From positions 31,892,068-31,956,067 of the forward strand of contig JAYGXS010000005.1 of assembly GCA_036362985.1 (NCBI GenBank): 64,000 nt of DNA, given 5' to 3'. Position 1 is the stretch's first letter. Each line of letters opens with the position of its first letter. The notes below the pieces were generated by a model that was given only the letters and a program-made list of their open reading frames with translations, was not told where the DNA came from and ran no database searches. The position numbers were made by a program, and so were the translations under genes. This document shows positions 54,560 to 64,000 of this stretch, one piece after another. This DNA is from Ligula intestinalis (taxonomy: Eukaryota > Platyhelminthes > Cestoda > Diphyllobothriidea > Diphyllobothriidae).

Positions 54560-57500
54560 AAACTTATCCAACCCTACTCGACAGCACGTGAAAGTTTGAA
54601 ATCCTCAACTGATTCCGGGAGGTGGCTCCCGGGAAGTCCACCATCTGGTTATCTCTACTTGTACTTGTGATCATGCTTGATCTAGCCGGCCTCAATGATG
54701 TCGCGAACGGTACCTCTCCATGCGTGGCGATTGGCGGCAGCGGATCTCGAAAGCTCCACCCAGTCCCTTCTCCAGCGACGAAGGCCGAAGATAGAAGGTC
54801 CAAGAACTGCTTCCATGTCTTGACGGGCGGTGTCTAGCCAGGTCTTCAGTTGCCCTCTTCGACGTTTCCAGGTGGGCTGCGGCGCCGGGTCAAGGGCAGC
54901 ATAGCTGAGCTCGTGGGGCGGGCGACGGAGAACGTGTCCAAACCACCTCAGTCGCCTTTCTCGAATGGCCTGAGATATCCTCGTGATACGATTGCAGCGG
55001 ATGCGGACTGTCTCATTTGAGATGAAGTCGCTATACTTAACTCGCAGGATCATCCTCAGGCACTGGTGGTCAAAGACTTCCAGTCTTCGCTCATCTTCAG
55101 CGCGCACAGCCCAGCATTCACATCCATAGAGGAGGACTGACCGAATGGATGCACGGTATACACGAATCTTCGTGGCGATGGAGATGTCACGTCGAATCCA
55201 TAGGCGCTTTCAAAGGGCGAGCAGCATCGATACGGGAGACAATGTCGTCCTTGCTCTGCCCATTCGGTAACAGCCTCGCCCCGAGGTATTTAAAGCTGTC
55301 TACCTCTTCAAGTTGATGGCCATTAATCCTCAGGGGTGCCTTTTCCTGGTCAAGGATGCAGCTCGAGAACAACTTCGTCTTTCCGGAATTTATGGGCATG
55401 CCTACCGACATAACGATCTCATTTAACCGCGACAATACTGACTGTAGACCATCAAAGTTTGAGGCTAACAGCGCAATATAATCGGCGTAGTCAAGATCAG
55501 TAAGTCGGCGTCCGGATGCAAGTTCAACACCATCCTCTTCATGTAGGGCTTTGCCGAGAATCCAGTCAATGATGTAGTTAAACAGAATGGGCGAAAGGAC
55601 GCAGCCCTGTCGGACACCAGACCGGATATCGAACGACTGAGAGAGATTGTTGTGGACCAGAACTCGTGCGGTGGTAGACCAATAGTAGGCCTTAATCATG
55701 CTATGAGTTTGGTCGGAATTCCATCCAGTTTTATTATTCGCCACAGGGACTCACGATGGAACGAATCGAATGCGGCGGCAAAGTCGAAGAAGCAAACGGC
55801 CGTCGGTTGCTGGTAGCTATGGCGGAATTCTAGAGTGCGCCTCAGTGTGAATATTTGATCCACACATCCACGCCCAGCTCGGAATCCGGCTTGGTTGGGT
55901 CGTGTCCTGGAGTCACGTACAGACTGGAAGCGCCTGAGAAGAACAACAGCGAAGATCTTTGCAGCAACATCGATAAGACTTATGCCACGGTAGTTCTCGC
56001 ATCTTGTCTTATCTCCCTTTTTGTGGACAGGTAGAAGGATACCTGAGCCCCAGTCATCGGGAACGGTCTCTTCTCACCACGCCTGTACAATCACCTCATG
56101 GAGCCGAGGAGCCAGGGTGTAGACACAGGACTTGTAGATTTCTGCAAGAATACCATCCTCTCCGCACGCCTTGTTATTGCGTAGTCTCTGCATTGTATCG
56201 GTAGCTTCGTTTTCGGAAGGGATGTCACACGACACTGCGTAGGCAGGAGAGGATTGAAAATCCGCTGTAGAGGAGAGGGAGGGTGTGATGGGTTGTTCGG
56301 CAAAGTTGAGTAGGTGCTCGAAGTGTTCACGCCAGCGATCGACCTTGGCCGAGTTGTCGGCAATAAATCCTCCATTCACATCGCGAACAGAATCACAGAG
56401 TGTCGGGGGCTTTTCACTAACCTGGCGTACGATTTGGTACAATTTTCGGGTGCCACCAACATTGGAAGCCTGCTCCATAGAAGTCGCCGTTTCGGACCAA
56501 TACTTCTGCCGATCATCTCTGGCCAACTTTGCTGTCAGCTTTCGAAGTTGGCGGAAGGAGGCATCGTTCCGGGACCTGGCTCGAGTCGTCTCAGCCGATA
56601 GTTGCAGGGTTCTTCCGCTGATCCAGTCACTGCGGCACCGCTGAGTGAATCCGAGAATCTTCTCAGCTGCCCCATAGATGGATGTCTTCAGTGATGGCCA
56701 CTTGCTACTGCCCTCGTTGTCAGCCTGGGTCATAAGACGGGACTGGATTTCTGTACTTAAAGCCTCGGTAGTGTTGGTTTGCCGGAGCCTGGCAACATCA
56801 AGGCGTCTCGCACGTGGCAGTTTGGGCAAAGATGAGACGTGAAAATTCAGGCGCGTGCGAACGAGAACATAGTCAGACCCGTGGACGTTACCAGTTTCGG
56901 CACCTCGCATCGACCTGCTATCGTGGACCCAGCTGCGAAACCGTGAACCAACTAGAATGTAATCGGTCTGACTGGCGGTACGGCCATCGCTCGAATACCA
57001 AGTCAGTATATGTTTGTGACGAGGCTGAAAGCATGTGTTGGCAACAAGCAGTCGGTTCTGTTCGGCAAACTGCAGCATCCTCTTACCATTGTCCGTTCGA
57101 GAGCCAAGCCCAAAACGAACAAGAAGGTGGCTGTTTGTCGGGTCACCGGGCCCAGTCCGGCCATTCCAGTCCCCGGCAACAATTAGCAGATCTCGACGAG
57201 GGAGTTGTTCAGCTAGCTCCTGCAGCTGCGAGTTGAAATTATCTTTCTCTTGCTGTTCAGCCGCCGACATAGGTGCATAAAGAGATACGACCGAGATGTT
57301 CGTAAAATGGCCTTTTAGTCGAACATAAGCCATTCGGTCGTTGACTGGTTCCCATGCTAGTAGTGCACGGTTAGCTTCTTCCGAGAGGGCAATAGCCACA
57401 CCGTGTCTACCAGATGAGTCACTCGGACCGCTGTGATACAAGGTGAAATAAGAATCGACTCCCGGGATTTTGATTTCTCGGGCGCCTGTGTCTGGGAGTC

Positions 57501-58190
57501 GGACCTCTGACAAGCAAAAAAACATCCACGTGATATTCATGGAGACTGTGCGCTGTCAGACTTTGAGTACCAGGTTCCAGAAATGTTCGCACATTCCAGC
57601 ATCTAATCCCAAGAGTCCGTTTTTTGTTTAGTAGTCCAGCTTGCACATTATTCGCCCGCACCACCGGACAAGGGTTGCGGAGCGCGTCGGTTCCCGCGGA
57701 CGCCGTAGCAGTAATAGTAGTAAGGTAAGGAGACATCATAAGGTTTCTTGGGAATTTTGAATACAGGCGGGTCCCCAACGGCCGCTCGGATTCTTTGTTC
57801 GAGGTTGTCTCCTCTAGCACTTTGGCTCAAGAACCTAACCACAAGGCAGTGGTGTTGGTGGCAAGCAAACCTATTTAATGGCAGTTCAAGCTCGCCATGT
57901 CAGTGTCATCATTGAGCTTTGCGGTATTTTATAAGGCAGTCGGTGCGCCAGACCTCAGCCCACCACGCCCTGGTAACACTGTCGCTGCTGCGTCCGCGAC
58001 TGCTTATTCGCCAGACCCGGGAGCCTGCTTATTTCGCAGCTAACCTTCACTGAAGGCCGCGTCACTATCCGCCACCCGTGGACGCGACAGGTAGCCTGCA
58101 GCTTGGCTAACGGGTAACCCTCCTTTCCCGGGTAACCCGCCTTCATCTGGGTTATCTGGTCTGGTTATCTGGTCTGGTTATCTGGGAAGT
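54560..58190 (-). mobile_element. RTE-like non-LTR retrotransposon, near full length
   Basis: Minus strand, about 3.6 kb: GC-rich leader (58190-57850, with three CTGGTCTGGTTAT units at 58145-58185), endonuclease, RT, C-terminal region, short 3' end. One ORF, no separate ORF1 seen, and an AP-type endonuclease before the RT, as in the RTE clade; the clade name is tentative. Same strand as MFF, within its first intron. Confidence 0.8.
54682..57620 (-). pseudogene. RTE-like endonuclease-reverse transcriptase ORF, lightly damaged
   Basis: Endonuclease: RCWNVRTFLEPGTQSLTAHS (57590s), frameshift near 57530, then a 488-codon frame 57540-56074 with LSEVRLPDTGAREIKIPG, LLIVAGDWNGRTG, TWYSSDGRTASQTDYILVGS and GSDYVLVRTRL, which are AP-endonuclease motifs. 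A TGA at 56074 interrupts VIVQAW-EETVPDDW. RT: ENYRGISLIDVAAKIFAVVL, FFDFAAAFDSFHRESLW, IRSGVRQGCVLSPILFNYII and LDYADYIALLA. The catalytic YADD has become YADY by one base. A frameshift near 55150 precedes the C-terminus (ERRLRWFGHVLRRPPHEL to 54682). Few lesions suggest a relatively young copy. Confidence 0.85.
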
Positions 58191-58194
58191 CATT

Positions 58195-58640
58195 GAGTGA
58201 AAAATTGTACAAAACTAGTAATGAAACAAATGGAACTGGATTCGTTGAATAAAGAGCTGCTTGCCAACAGCCCCCAAAGATTATCAAGATGTACAAAATG
58301 AGGTGTGACAAACTGGCAGTCATATCAAATACGGCTTAGTTTGATGACGTAACAGTGACGTCGTGATGAACTAGTGGAGCTACCTTACGCACCGAAGATA
58401 CAGAGAAAGGGCGGACAGGAATCCTGAAACTTGAATTATATTTCAAGGCAATACAAAGTCCTGTATTCCCCGTTTCCAATCATGCTATGATTCTTAAGAT
58501 AACTTCAGTGTGAGCCTCTGTCAGTGGGCTGGATGAAAAATACGTAGACTGGCTTGCTTGGAAGAAAGACTAAACGAGTAGCATAGTTTAGAATGCAAGG
58601 ACTACATGTACATCACTAGAACGAAGCTAGGCTATACGAC
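58195..58640. other. No confident feature
   Basis: Intronic spacer of MFF between the LINE and PLE A5; short frames only. Confidence 0.3.
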
Positions 58641-58647
58641 AGTGACA

Positions 58648-59511
58648 ATATACAAAGAAGACGCTGTAAACGAGGACGCGAACCCCCGAAAGGAATCGAA
58701 AAGTAGACGCGATCGCTGGGAGAATAACTTTATTGATTTGACCTTTTGGACTTCCTCTTGAACTCTCAGAACCCATCGAAAAGGGTCAGAAACGGGTAAT
58801 TCGTACACAGAGTTGCAGCAATCACTATGTTACTGCTTACTTTTGACTTCATCAAGCATAGTTGCCCCCTTCTGCGTTAGTTGTTCGATGGCCGGTATAC
58901 GGAACGTGACCTTTTTAGATTGTATCACTCGTACTGGATGCTGATGTGTTAGTTGCTCGGTCACTTAGGTCACCAGCACCGGCGTTGAAAGGTATGTCTG
59001 CCTGTGCGCTCTCTAAGTGATTGTTTTCTTTGGGTAAAATGAGTCTCAGCACTGAATATGGGTTGGTAGTCATAACACTTCCTAATAGACAAGGAACTCC
59101 TATAAATAATACTAATCCCTGTGAAGAAGTTATCAGTTTCTGATGCTCTCCCTCTCTCTTGTGGGGGAGTGGGGGCTGCTTGCAGTTCAAAAGTCAATGC
59201 TCTTATATAATTCGGATGTCCGCCACCTGTTGTCGTCCATTCTGTGAATATTCCCATGCACTTTTTTGTTCTATAAAAATTACGGCTAGAAGACAATGAC
59301 CATAACCGTGTGGAGTGAACTTGAGACACGCTGGTAGCAGAACGAGGAACTTTGAATTCCAGCACACAAAAAACGGAAACAGGTCGATGAAGCAAACTTG
59401 TGAAGTCAGCGACGGATTTTGAAACGTCAGGCGAATAAACATATTGCCCTAGCGATCGAGTCATCTTCTAATTCTCAATTACTTCCTGGGACTCGCATGT
59501 TCGCTTGTATT
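58648..59511. mobile_element. Penelope-like element, family A (A5), inverted tails, decayed
   Basis: The left arm (minus, about 59100 to 58648) carries the C-terminal coding relic and a decayed ribozyme region (58735-58790), and starts with a ATACAAAGAA..CGAACCCCCGAAAG-type terminal block. The right arm (plus, 59404-59511) is the tail alone: CGACGGATTTTGAAACGTC, AGGCGAATAAACATATTG, then the full terminal block to CGCTTGTATT. The ribozyme of the right arm has lost its CUGAUGA half. Confidence 0.7.
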
Positions 59512-59514
59512 AGA

Positions 59515-60115
59515 TCGAGTTACAATAACCTGGCCATCAACCAGTAGACCACCGACGGTTATCCACAACCAGAGCAACAAAAAACGGAAGTTTTGATTAC
59601 AGAATCCATTTAAAGCGGTAAACTTAATCCGTAATTAGGTAATGGATGGGAAAGAGGAACACTTATTTGTGTCAGTTATGCTTTCGAAGGCAGAAAGGCT
59701 GCTTTTGCCAGCAGGAACTTGCTTCGCATTTATATTTTATGTGTGCAAATGACCCATTTTCCTTTTTAAAGCTGAAATAAACGTTTTTTAAAATTCTGAA
59801 AAGAAAACGGAGGTCAAAGGTCAGACTTGGTTAGTCGCGTAAGCTTTGGAAAATCCCATCTAAGACGTAGACGAATGTGTCCAAAGTTAAGCTATTTGGC
59901 AGTGCATTGGATTTTAAAAACGAGACTGAGCACCTATACGCAGAAAAGAGCTATTAAAGTCTTTAGTTTCGTTTTAATCTTGTCACCAAGTGAGAATGAC
60001 GACCATGTGGATTCCGGTTAACCCTAGTCAGTCTAACATTTATTGAGCACAACAAAAATCAGATAAATATTTCCTAGCGTAATGCAAACTTGTTGCAGGT
60101 CACGCAAAGCAAAAT
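59515..60115. other. No confident feature
   Basis: AT-rich intronic sequence of MFF; no shared repeats noticed. Confidence 0.35.
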
Positions 60116-60129
60116 TCTTTAAAACTCAC

Positions 60130-60322
60130 CATATGAGAAGCCGGAAGATGGGACACTTGCACGACCAATAACAATGTGGTGTGGGATTTCCATCACGGAA
60201 ATATCTTCATTTGAAGGAAGGTCCGAAAATGCAAGCGACAGTCGATCAGGCACTTGCATTCTTGAACTAATGTCTTTGGTAAAGTCCACATCCGTTTCTT
60301 TTTGATCGTAAATAGGATCCAT
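60130..60322 (-). CDS. MFF: Mitochondrial fission factor homologue, exon 1
   Basis: ATG at 60322-60320 opens 64 codons plus one base, ending at TATG|GTGAGT (donor 60129-60124). The peptide has both N-terminal MFF repeats: YDQKETDVDFTKDISSRMQV followed by PDRLSLA, where animal MFF has YEMEYTEGISQRMRVPEKLKVA; and SVMEIPHHIVIGR, where it has VIMQVPERIVVAG. These repeats are the part that engages Drp1. With exons 2 and 3 the coding total is 606 nt (201 residues plus stop), shorter than vertebrate MFF but with the same order: two short motifs, linker, coiled coil, tail anchor. Confidence 0.88.
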
Positions 60323-60329
60323 CAAAACA

Positions 60330-60600
60330 GGTGACGTCGAAAGTCAAACATCAGGAATCGAACCCACCAACCAGCAACTCGGGTTAAACAACTCAAGATG
60401 ACCGCGTTTAATGAGGTGGAGTAAAACATAAATTGAAGATAACTAAAAGAGTTCAAAAGTGGATATTATTTTCTCGTACAGACAAAAGCTTGTGATTATT
60501 TGTACTTTTTTCCCGAATCCTCAACGAATGAACTGATCTGAATGTCTTCAAAGGACCGTCTTCACTGATGGGCTCGTCACAAGTGTTTGTTTTCTAGGGC
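60330..60600. other. Upstream region of MFF
   Basis: Expected position of the MFF promoter or 5' untranslated exon. No TATA-like or other element stands out. Confidence 0.3.
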
Positions 60601-61105
60601 TCACAAGGATTTATGTCAGCCCGAGCTAATGACAATATCATAGGGGAATTGTTTCATTCAATTGCCTCCTCAACCAGCAGCTCACGCTAGACGTGGAACT
60701 AAAAATTCAAAGAGCGTTTCAAATCGGCAAAATAAATTCCTGCTCAAGGGGGATCCGGAGGAAGTTTGGGCATCACTCAAGAGGATTGCATTAGATCTGA
60801 TTAAGTGCTTTTGTCCGGTGAAGGTGCACAAGACGACAAGTCGTCCTGCCTGGTTGACGAGAGGCCTAACCAGGCAATAAAAGAAGAAAAAATAGGAAAT
60901 GGAAGTTAATCAGGTAAACAGCGTCACCAGTACAACTTGATGAATTCTGACGCCAACGAAATGCAGTAAAACAATCGATTCACCAGGCCAGGAAAAACTA
61001 TGAATCGAGAATCATCTATCAGACCGAAGATAAGCCAAAAATTCTATTCCGCTATATTAACAGTAGATTACAAAACAAGGATCCAGTCACAGTACTCAAG
61101 GATAA
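60600..61105 (+). pseudogene. CR1-like LINE fragment (endonuclease-RT linker)
   Basis: Plus strand in shifting frames: DPEEVWASLKRIALDLIKCF and TTSRPAWLTRGLTRQ, then NYESRII, KILFRYINSRLQNKDPVTVL and KDNN. This is the linker of CR1/jockey-type ORF2 (kP.W.t.el; nPK.F..Y.nsr; .v..l.d). It ends abruptly at 61101-61115, where the inverted copy's tail begins. Confidence 0.6.
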
Positions 61106-63600
61106 TAATAAAAAAATTAATATATATTTATATTTTAGGACTGAAAGGTCTTGTCATTGCAAACTTAGTGTTGAGGAAAAATAAATACAAACTTTATAAT
61201 GCTGCTCTCCACGAAACAACTACACAGGCAGCGGGAGCATTTAGTAGTGTTGGTAGATTAATTCATTTCACCAAAATATCGTCGTTTTAAAATAGTAATC
61301 AGCACTCTCTGAAACGCATGGTGGACTAAGAAGGAAGCAGTGAAAAAAACCCCTACCATTAAAGCTGGGGCAGAGTTCAGCAAACCTCCGCTTAAAAAAA
61401 CGAAGGAGAAAACAACTGCTTCAGCAAAATTAAGGGGGTTGGTTGAGAGGATTGATTGTAGTGCAAATGAGACAGGACTGTTGATGAGAACGTATGAGGG
61501 TTGTAAACGCTACTTGTAATTGAAGAAATCATATAACAGGAGACGCTGTCGTTCACCACTGTAAGACTGCCCGACTGGCTTCTTGATGAACCATCAGGGA
61601 GATGAGACCGGAGGAGGCCATTGCGGACAACAGGGTCGACAAGAGAGTGAACGGCAGAGCTCACCTGATCATCAATGGAACGCCGGCGATGCGACTTTTT
61701 AGACTGCGGAGTCTAGCGACGAGATGGCGAAAATAGCAGAACCACCCTGCGCATGACTAAAGACCATGAAGCCTACCATCAGGATTGTTAAACGGAGAAT
61801 GGAGAAACGGTAATGGTGACTGGACAGAGAAGTGGACGAAACATCGCTGCAAATATCACTCAAAAGAGGAAGAAATAGACATATATGGAAAACAATGTTA
61901 CTTAAACATAACCATCTCAGATACCAGGGGACCCTTTTCAAAATCCAAAAATTGTGTGTTTGGGAAGGATACGGATAACAAGGACTTTATATCTTCCGAA
62001 GTTAAGTGTTAAGGTAATATGACTTTAAAAACTGCTAAGTTCGATGACAGCCAAATTTCGAGGGGAATAATATCCCAGAGGAAGTCATATTTGGAGATAA
62101 AGAAGTGGGAATGGTTCAAAGTGTAGCAAAATAAGGCTGCAATAATCCTGGAACAATAACCAGAAGCATAAGGTCTATCTGCGGGCATAATCGCGTCGAT
62201 TCGTGGGAGGTTAGGGTAGAATTATTGCGAAAGAGGAAACAGAGGCCCGCTTCGAGTCTTCTGACTCAAAGAAATGTCATGTTCTCTAACTGACATCTCT
62301 CCGTTTAAAAAATAGTGGATCGATAAAAAAGAGCAAATATTTTGCGAGTAAATACCCTCTGCACATTTTCAAACTTACCACGGTCAGAAGCATTCATTAG
62401 ACCAAAGAGGGGACAGCAGTATTCTAGGATGGGTAAAACAAACATGCGATAAACGTTTAACTTTATTTCCAGCAGGAGAAATTATGTGATATACAATCAC
62501 GTATCTGTGCAGCCTTCGCAAATATTCGATCCGCATGAGGTGACAATGCTAGTTTATTTGTGTAGCTTAGACCTACGTCTTTTATAGTGGATCGTTCTAA
62601 AAGTGGAGTAGTTTGAAAGACTAGGGGACGAAGAAGCTTGGCGGGACCGAAACACATGAAATTACACTTGGATGGAGAGAATTCCATCTGCCAGATAGCA
62701 CCTCAACGTGAGAGTGTAAGCAGGTCTGCGTTAATTTTATCCACGTTTTTACTTCCGCATCCTTAGGACATGAGTATAGGCATTTGAGGTCATCTGAATA
62801 AATGAGATGGTGTGAATTTTTCAGAGTCGACATTTAATTTAAATATAGAATGAAGAGTAAATTACCTAATACAGTGCCTTGAAAAACGCCACTCGTGATC
62901 AGCTGAGCAGTGGAGTAACTATTACCTACTAAGACCTACTGGCTGCGGTTAGACAAGTAGGAGCCGATGAAGTCGAGGAGAGGGGGACGAATGCCAATGG
63001 CTTCCAATTTTACCAGAAGCCGTCTGTGCGGTACCTTGTCAAAGGCTTTGTTCAGGTCAAAGGAGATAACAACTACGAACTGTTGCTCGTTACGGAGGGA
63101 AGTGACGTGGTAAGGAAAAGCTAAGTGACACGTCTTGCATGATTGCGCGGGTAGAACACCATGCTGCGAGTCAATTAAAAGCTTATTTTAAAGCAAAAAT
63201 CGAGAATTTGATAAACAATTATCTTCTTCAGAAGTTTAGCTAGGGCCGGGGTTTTATGAACACCGCGGTAGTTATTTATGTCTGAACGAGATCCTGATTT
63301 AAAGGCAGTGTCTGTGCACTTCCCTCAGTAGATGCTCCACCCCGGGATTCTGCAATTACACTCCAATGCTGGCCTCTGTCAGATTCAGGTAGTGTTTTGT
63401 TGTCCACTTTAAGGAGGAAGCGAAGAGGTTTCTTCAATCCCTTTATCTCCATTTTCAGATTATGGAGCTCCTTATCATGGTTCGCAAATTTGTGCAGAAG
63501 CGTAAGACATGATGTGCAAGTATCATCTTTATACGTTGCACCCCCTAAACTTCTGAGACTTTTCGTCCGTCTGCTCTTTTATGGTTGATAATCGAATTTG
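61105..63600 (-). pseudogene. CR1-like LINE, ORF2 RT to 3' end, broken
   Basis: Minus strand in order: a Cys-containing coiled segment (CTSCLTLLHKFANHDKELHN, 63500s), NYRGVHKTPALAKLLKKII (RT start), SFDLNKAFDKVPHRRLLVK (motif A), LITSGVFQGTVLGNLLFILY (motif B), LIYSDDLKCLYSC (motif C, YSDD), FSPSKCNFMCFGP, and YRMFVLPILEYCCPLFGLMN with FENVQRVFTRKIF. The 3' untranslated part (61450-61110) matches 7330-7690 and ends in an A/T microsatellite. There is no endonuclease domain between the first two segments, so the copy has an internal deletion. Many frameshifts. Confidence 0.75.
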
Positions 63601-63604
63601 ATCC

Positions 63605-64000
63605 TTACTGATATATGCGTCTATAGCTCCATCGACTTCCGCCCGAGGCGACCGCTGTTCGATTCCTGGCTCTGCTGACAGTTTTGTAGAATCATCGACG
63701 GTAATATTTTCGGTACCTTACAAGATCACAGTCAATATTTCCCCTCGCTCCTCCTAGGACAATTCTACATTGATATCCCTCATCAATTACGATCTAGGAT
63801 ATTGTGGCTGCAACCGTTCGTAAACAATTTTTTTCTACACTGCTGGAATTATTTTCCTTGCGTGGATGATCTTTTGAAGTTGGAATTTAAGCCGATTTTG
63901 TTTTCCGACCAATTCTACCGAGACGCAACCTCTTTATACCGAACACAACCTCTTGTGGGCTCTTGGCCCTACTTACGTGTTGTTTAAATTTATCAATAAC
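63605..64000. other. No confident feature
   Basis: May be more of the inverted CR1-like copy, but I could not read a conserved segment. Confidence 0.3.

Larger units (their letters stand above)
53064..60129 (-). other. MFF intron 1, filled with mobile elements
   Basis: 7066 bp. Holds repeat E copy 3, the RTE-like LINE (54560-58190, same strand as MFF) and PLE A5. 53090-53620 and 53940-54550 show no recognised feature. Confidence 0.75.

Noticed and set aside
58630..59530. Target-site duplication of PLE A5 (GTGACAAT / GTTACAAT)
   Set aside because: The two words have a mismatch and are not adjacent to both element ends.
61105..61450. Twin-priming inversion of a single CR1-like LINE
   Set aside because: In twin priming the inverted part is at the 5' end; here the opposite-strand fragment abuts the 3' tail, which fits insertion of one copy into another.
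1..64000. CRISPR arrays, operons, bacterial ribosome binding sites
   Set aside because: None present; the exon-intron structure and retroelements show eukaryotic nuclear DNA.

Overview
The window reads as nuclear DNA of a parasitic flatworm, most likely a large-genome (pseudophyllidean-type) tapeworm. Two recognisable animal genes are present as exons split by multi-kilobase introns, and most of the remainder is decayed retroelement sequence. There is no prokaryotic gene organisation. The lineage is inferred from the repeat mix: Penelope-like elements with GIY-YIG domains and hammerhead ribozymes, RTE- and CR1-like LINEs, a LINE with C-terminal C2H2 fingers, and a tRNA-derived SINE. Species cannot be fixed by eye.

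Host genes, all on the minus strand. (1) 37-273 is the first coding exon of the spliceosome protein PRPF6; the gene runs off the left edge. (2) 44754-60322 is a complete three-exon gene for a mitochondrial fission factor (MFF/Tango11) homologue. The exon phases fit and give a 201-residue tail-anchored protein; the two introns (about 7.9 and 7.1 kb) hold most of the right-hand retroelements. (3) Two phase-compatible exons at 12106-12249 and 13360-13575 suggest a further gene coding for a Cys-containing, probably extracellular protein that I do not recognise. A small orphan first exon at 45398-45479 is possible.

Mobile elements. Penelope-like elements (PLEs) dominate, with at least five sequence types. 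Most carry their hammerhead-bearing tail facing outward at BOTH ends, in inverted orientation. Three such units (35251-36963, 39004-41211, 48885-52077) and a 212-bp unit made almost only of two inverted tails (21078-21289) are each bounded by one short target-site duplication, so each doubled structure arrived as one insertion. Other elements: an RTE-like LINE (54560-58190) with one 488-residue reading frame; CR1-like fragments (60600-63600, 7330-7690); LINE C-termini at 16960-17490 and 21740-22960; a hAT element with an exact 8-bp duplication (41995-44259); a Tigger/pogo transposase relic (25500-26110); a MITE-like element with 183-bp inverted ends (47213-47861); SINE copies; and three unnamed dispersed repeat families (called D, E and F here).

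Layout: 1-300 PRPF6 exon; 300-14600 mostly unique AT-rich sequence with a SINE pair and the unknown gene; 14600-41200 dense in PLEs and repeats; 42000-44260 hAT; 44750-60320 MFF with intronic PLE, MITE and RTE; 60600-64000 CR1. Coordinates of decayed repeats are approximate (tens of bases); exon, ribozyme and duplication coordinates were counted from the sequence.
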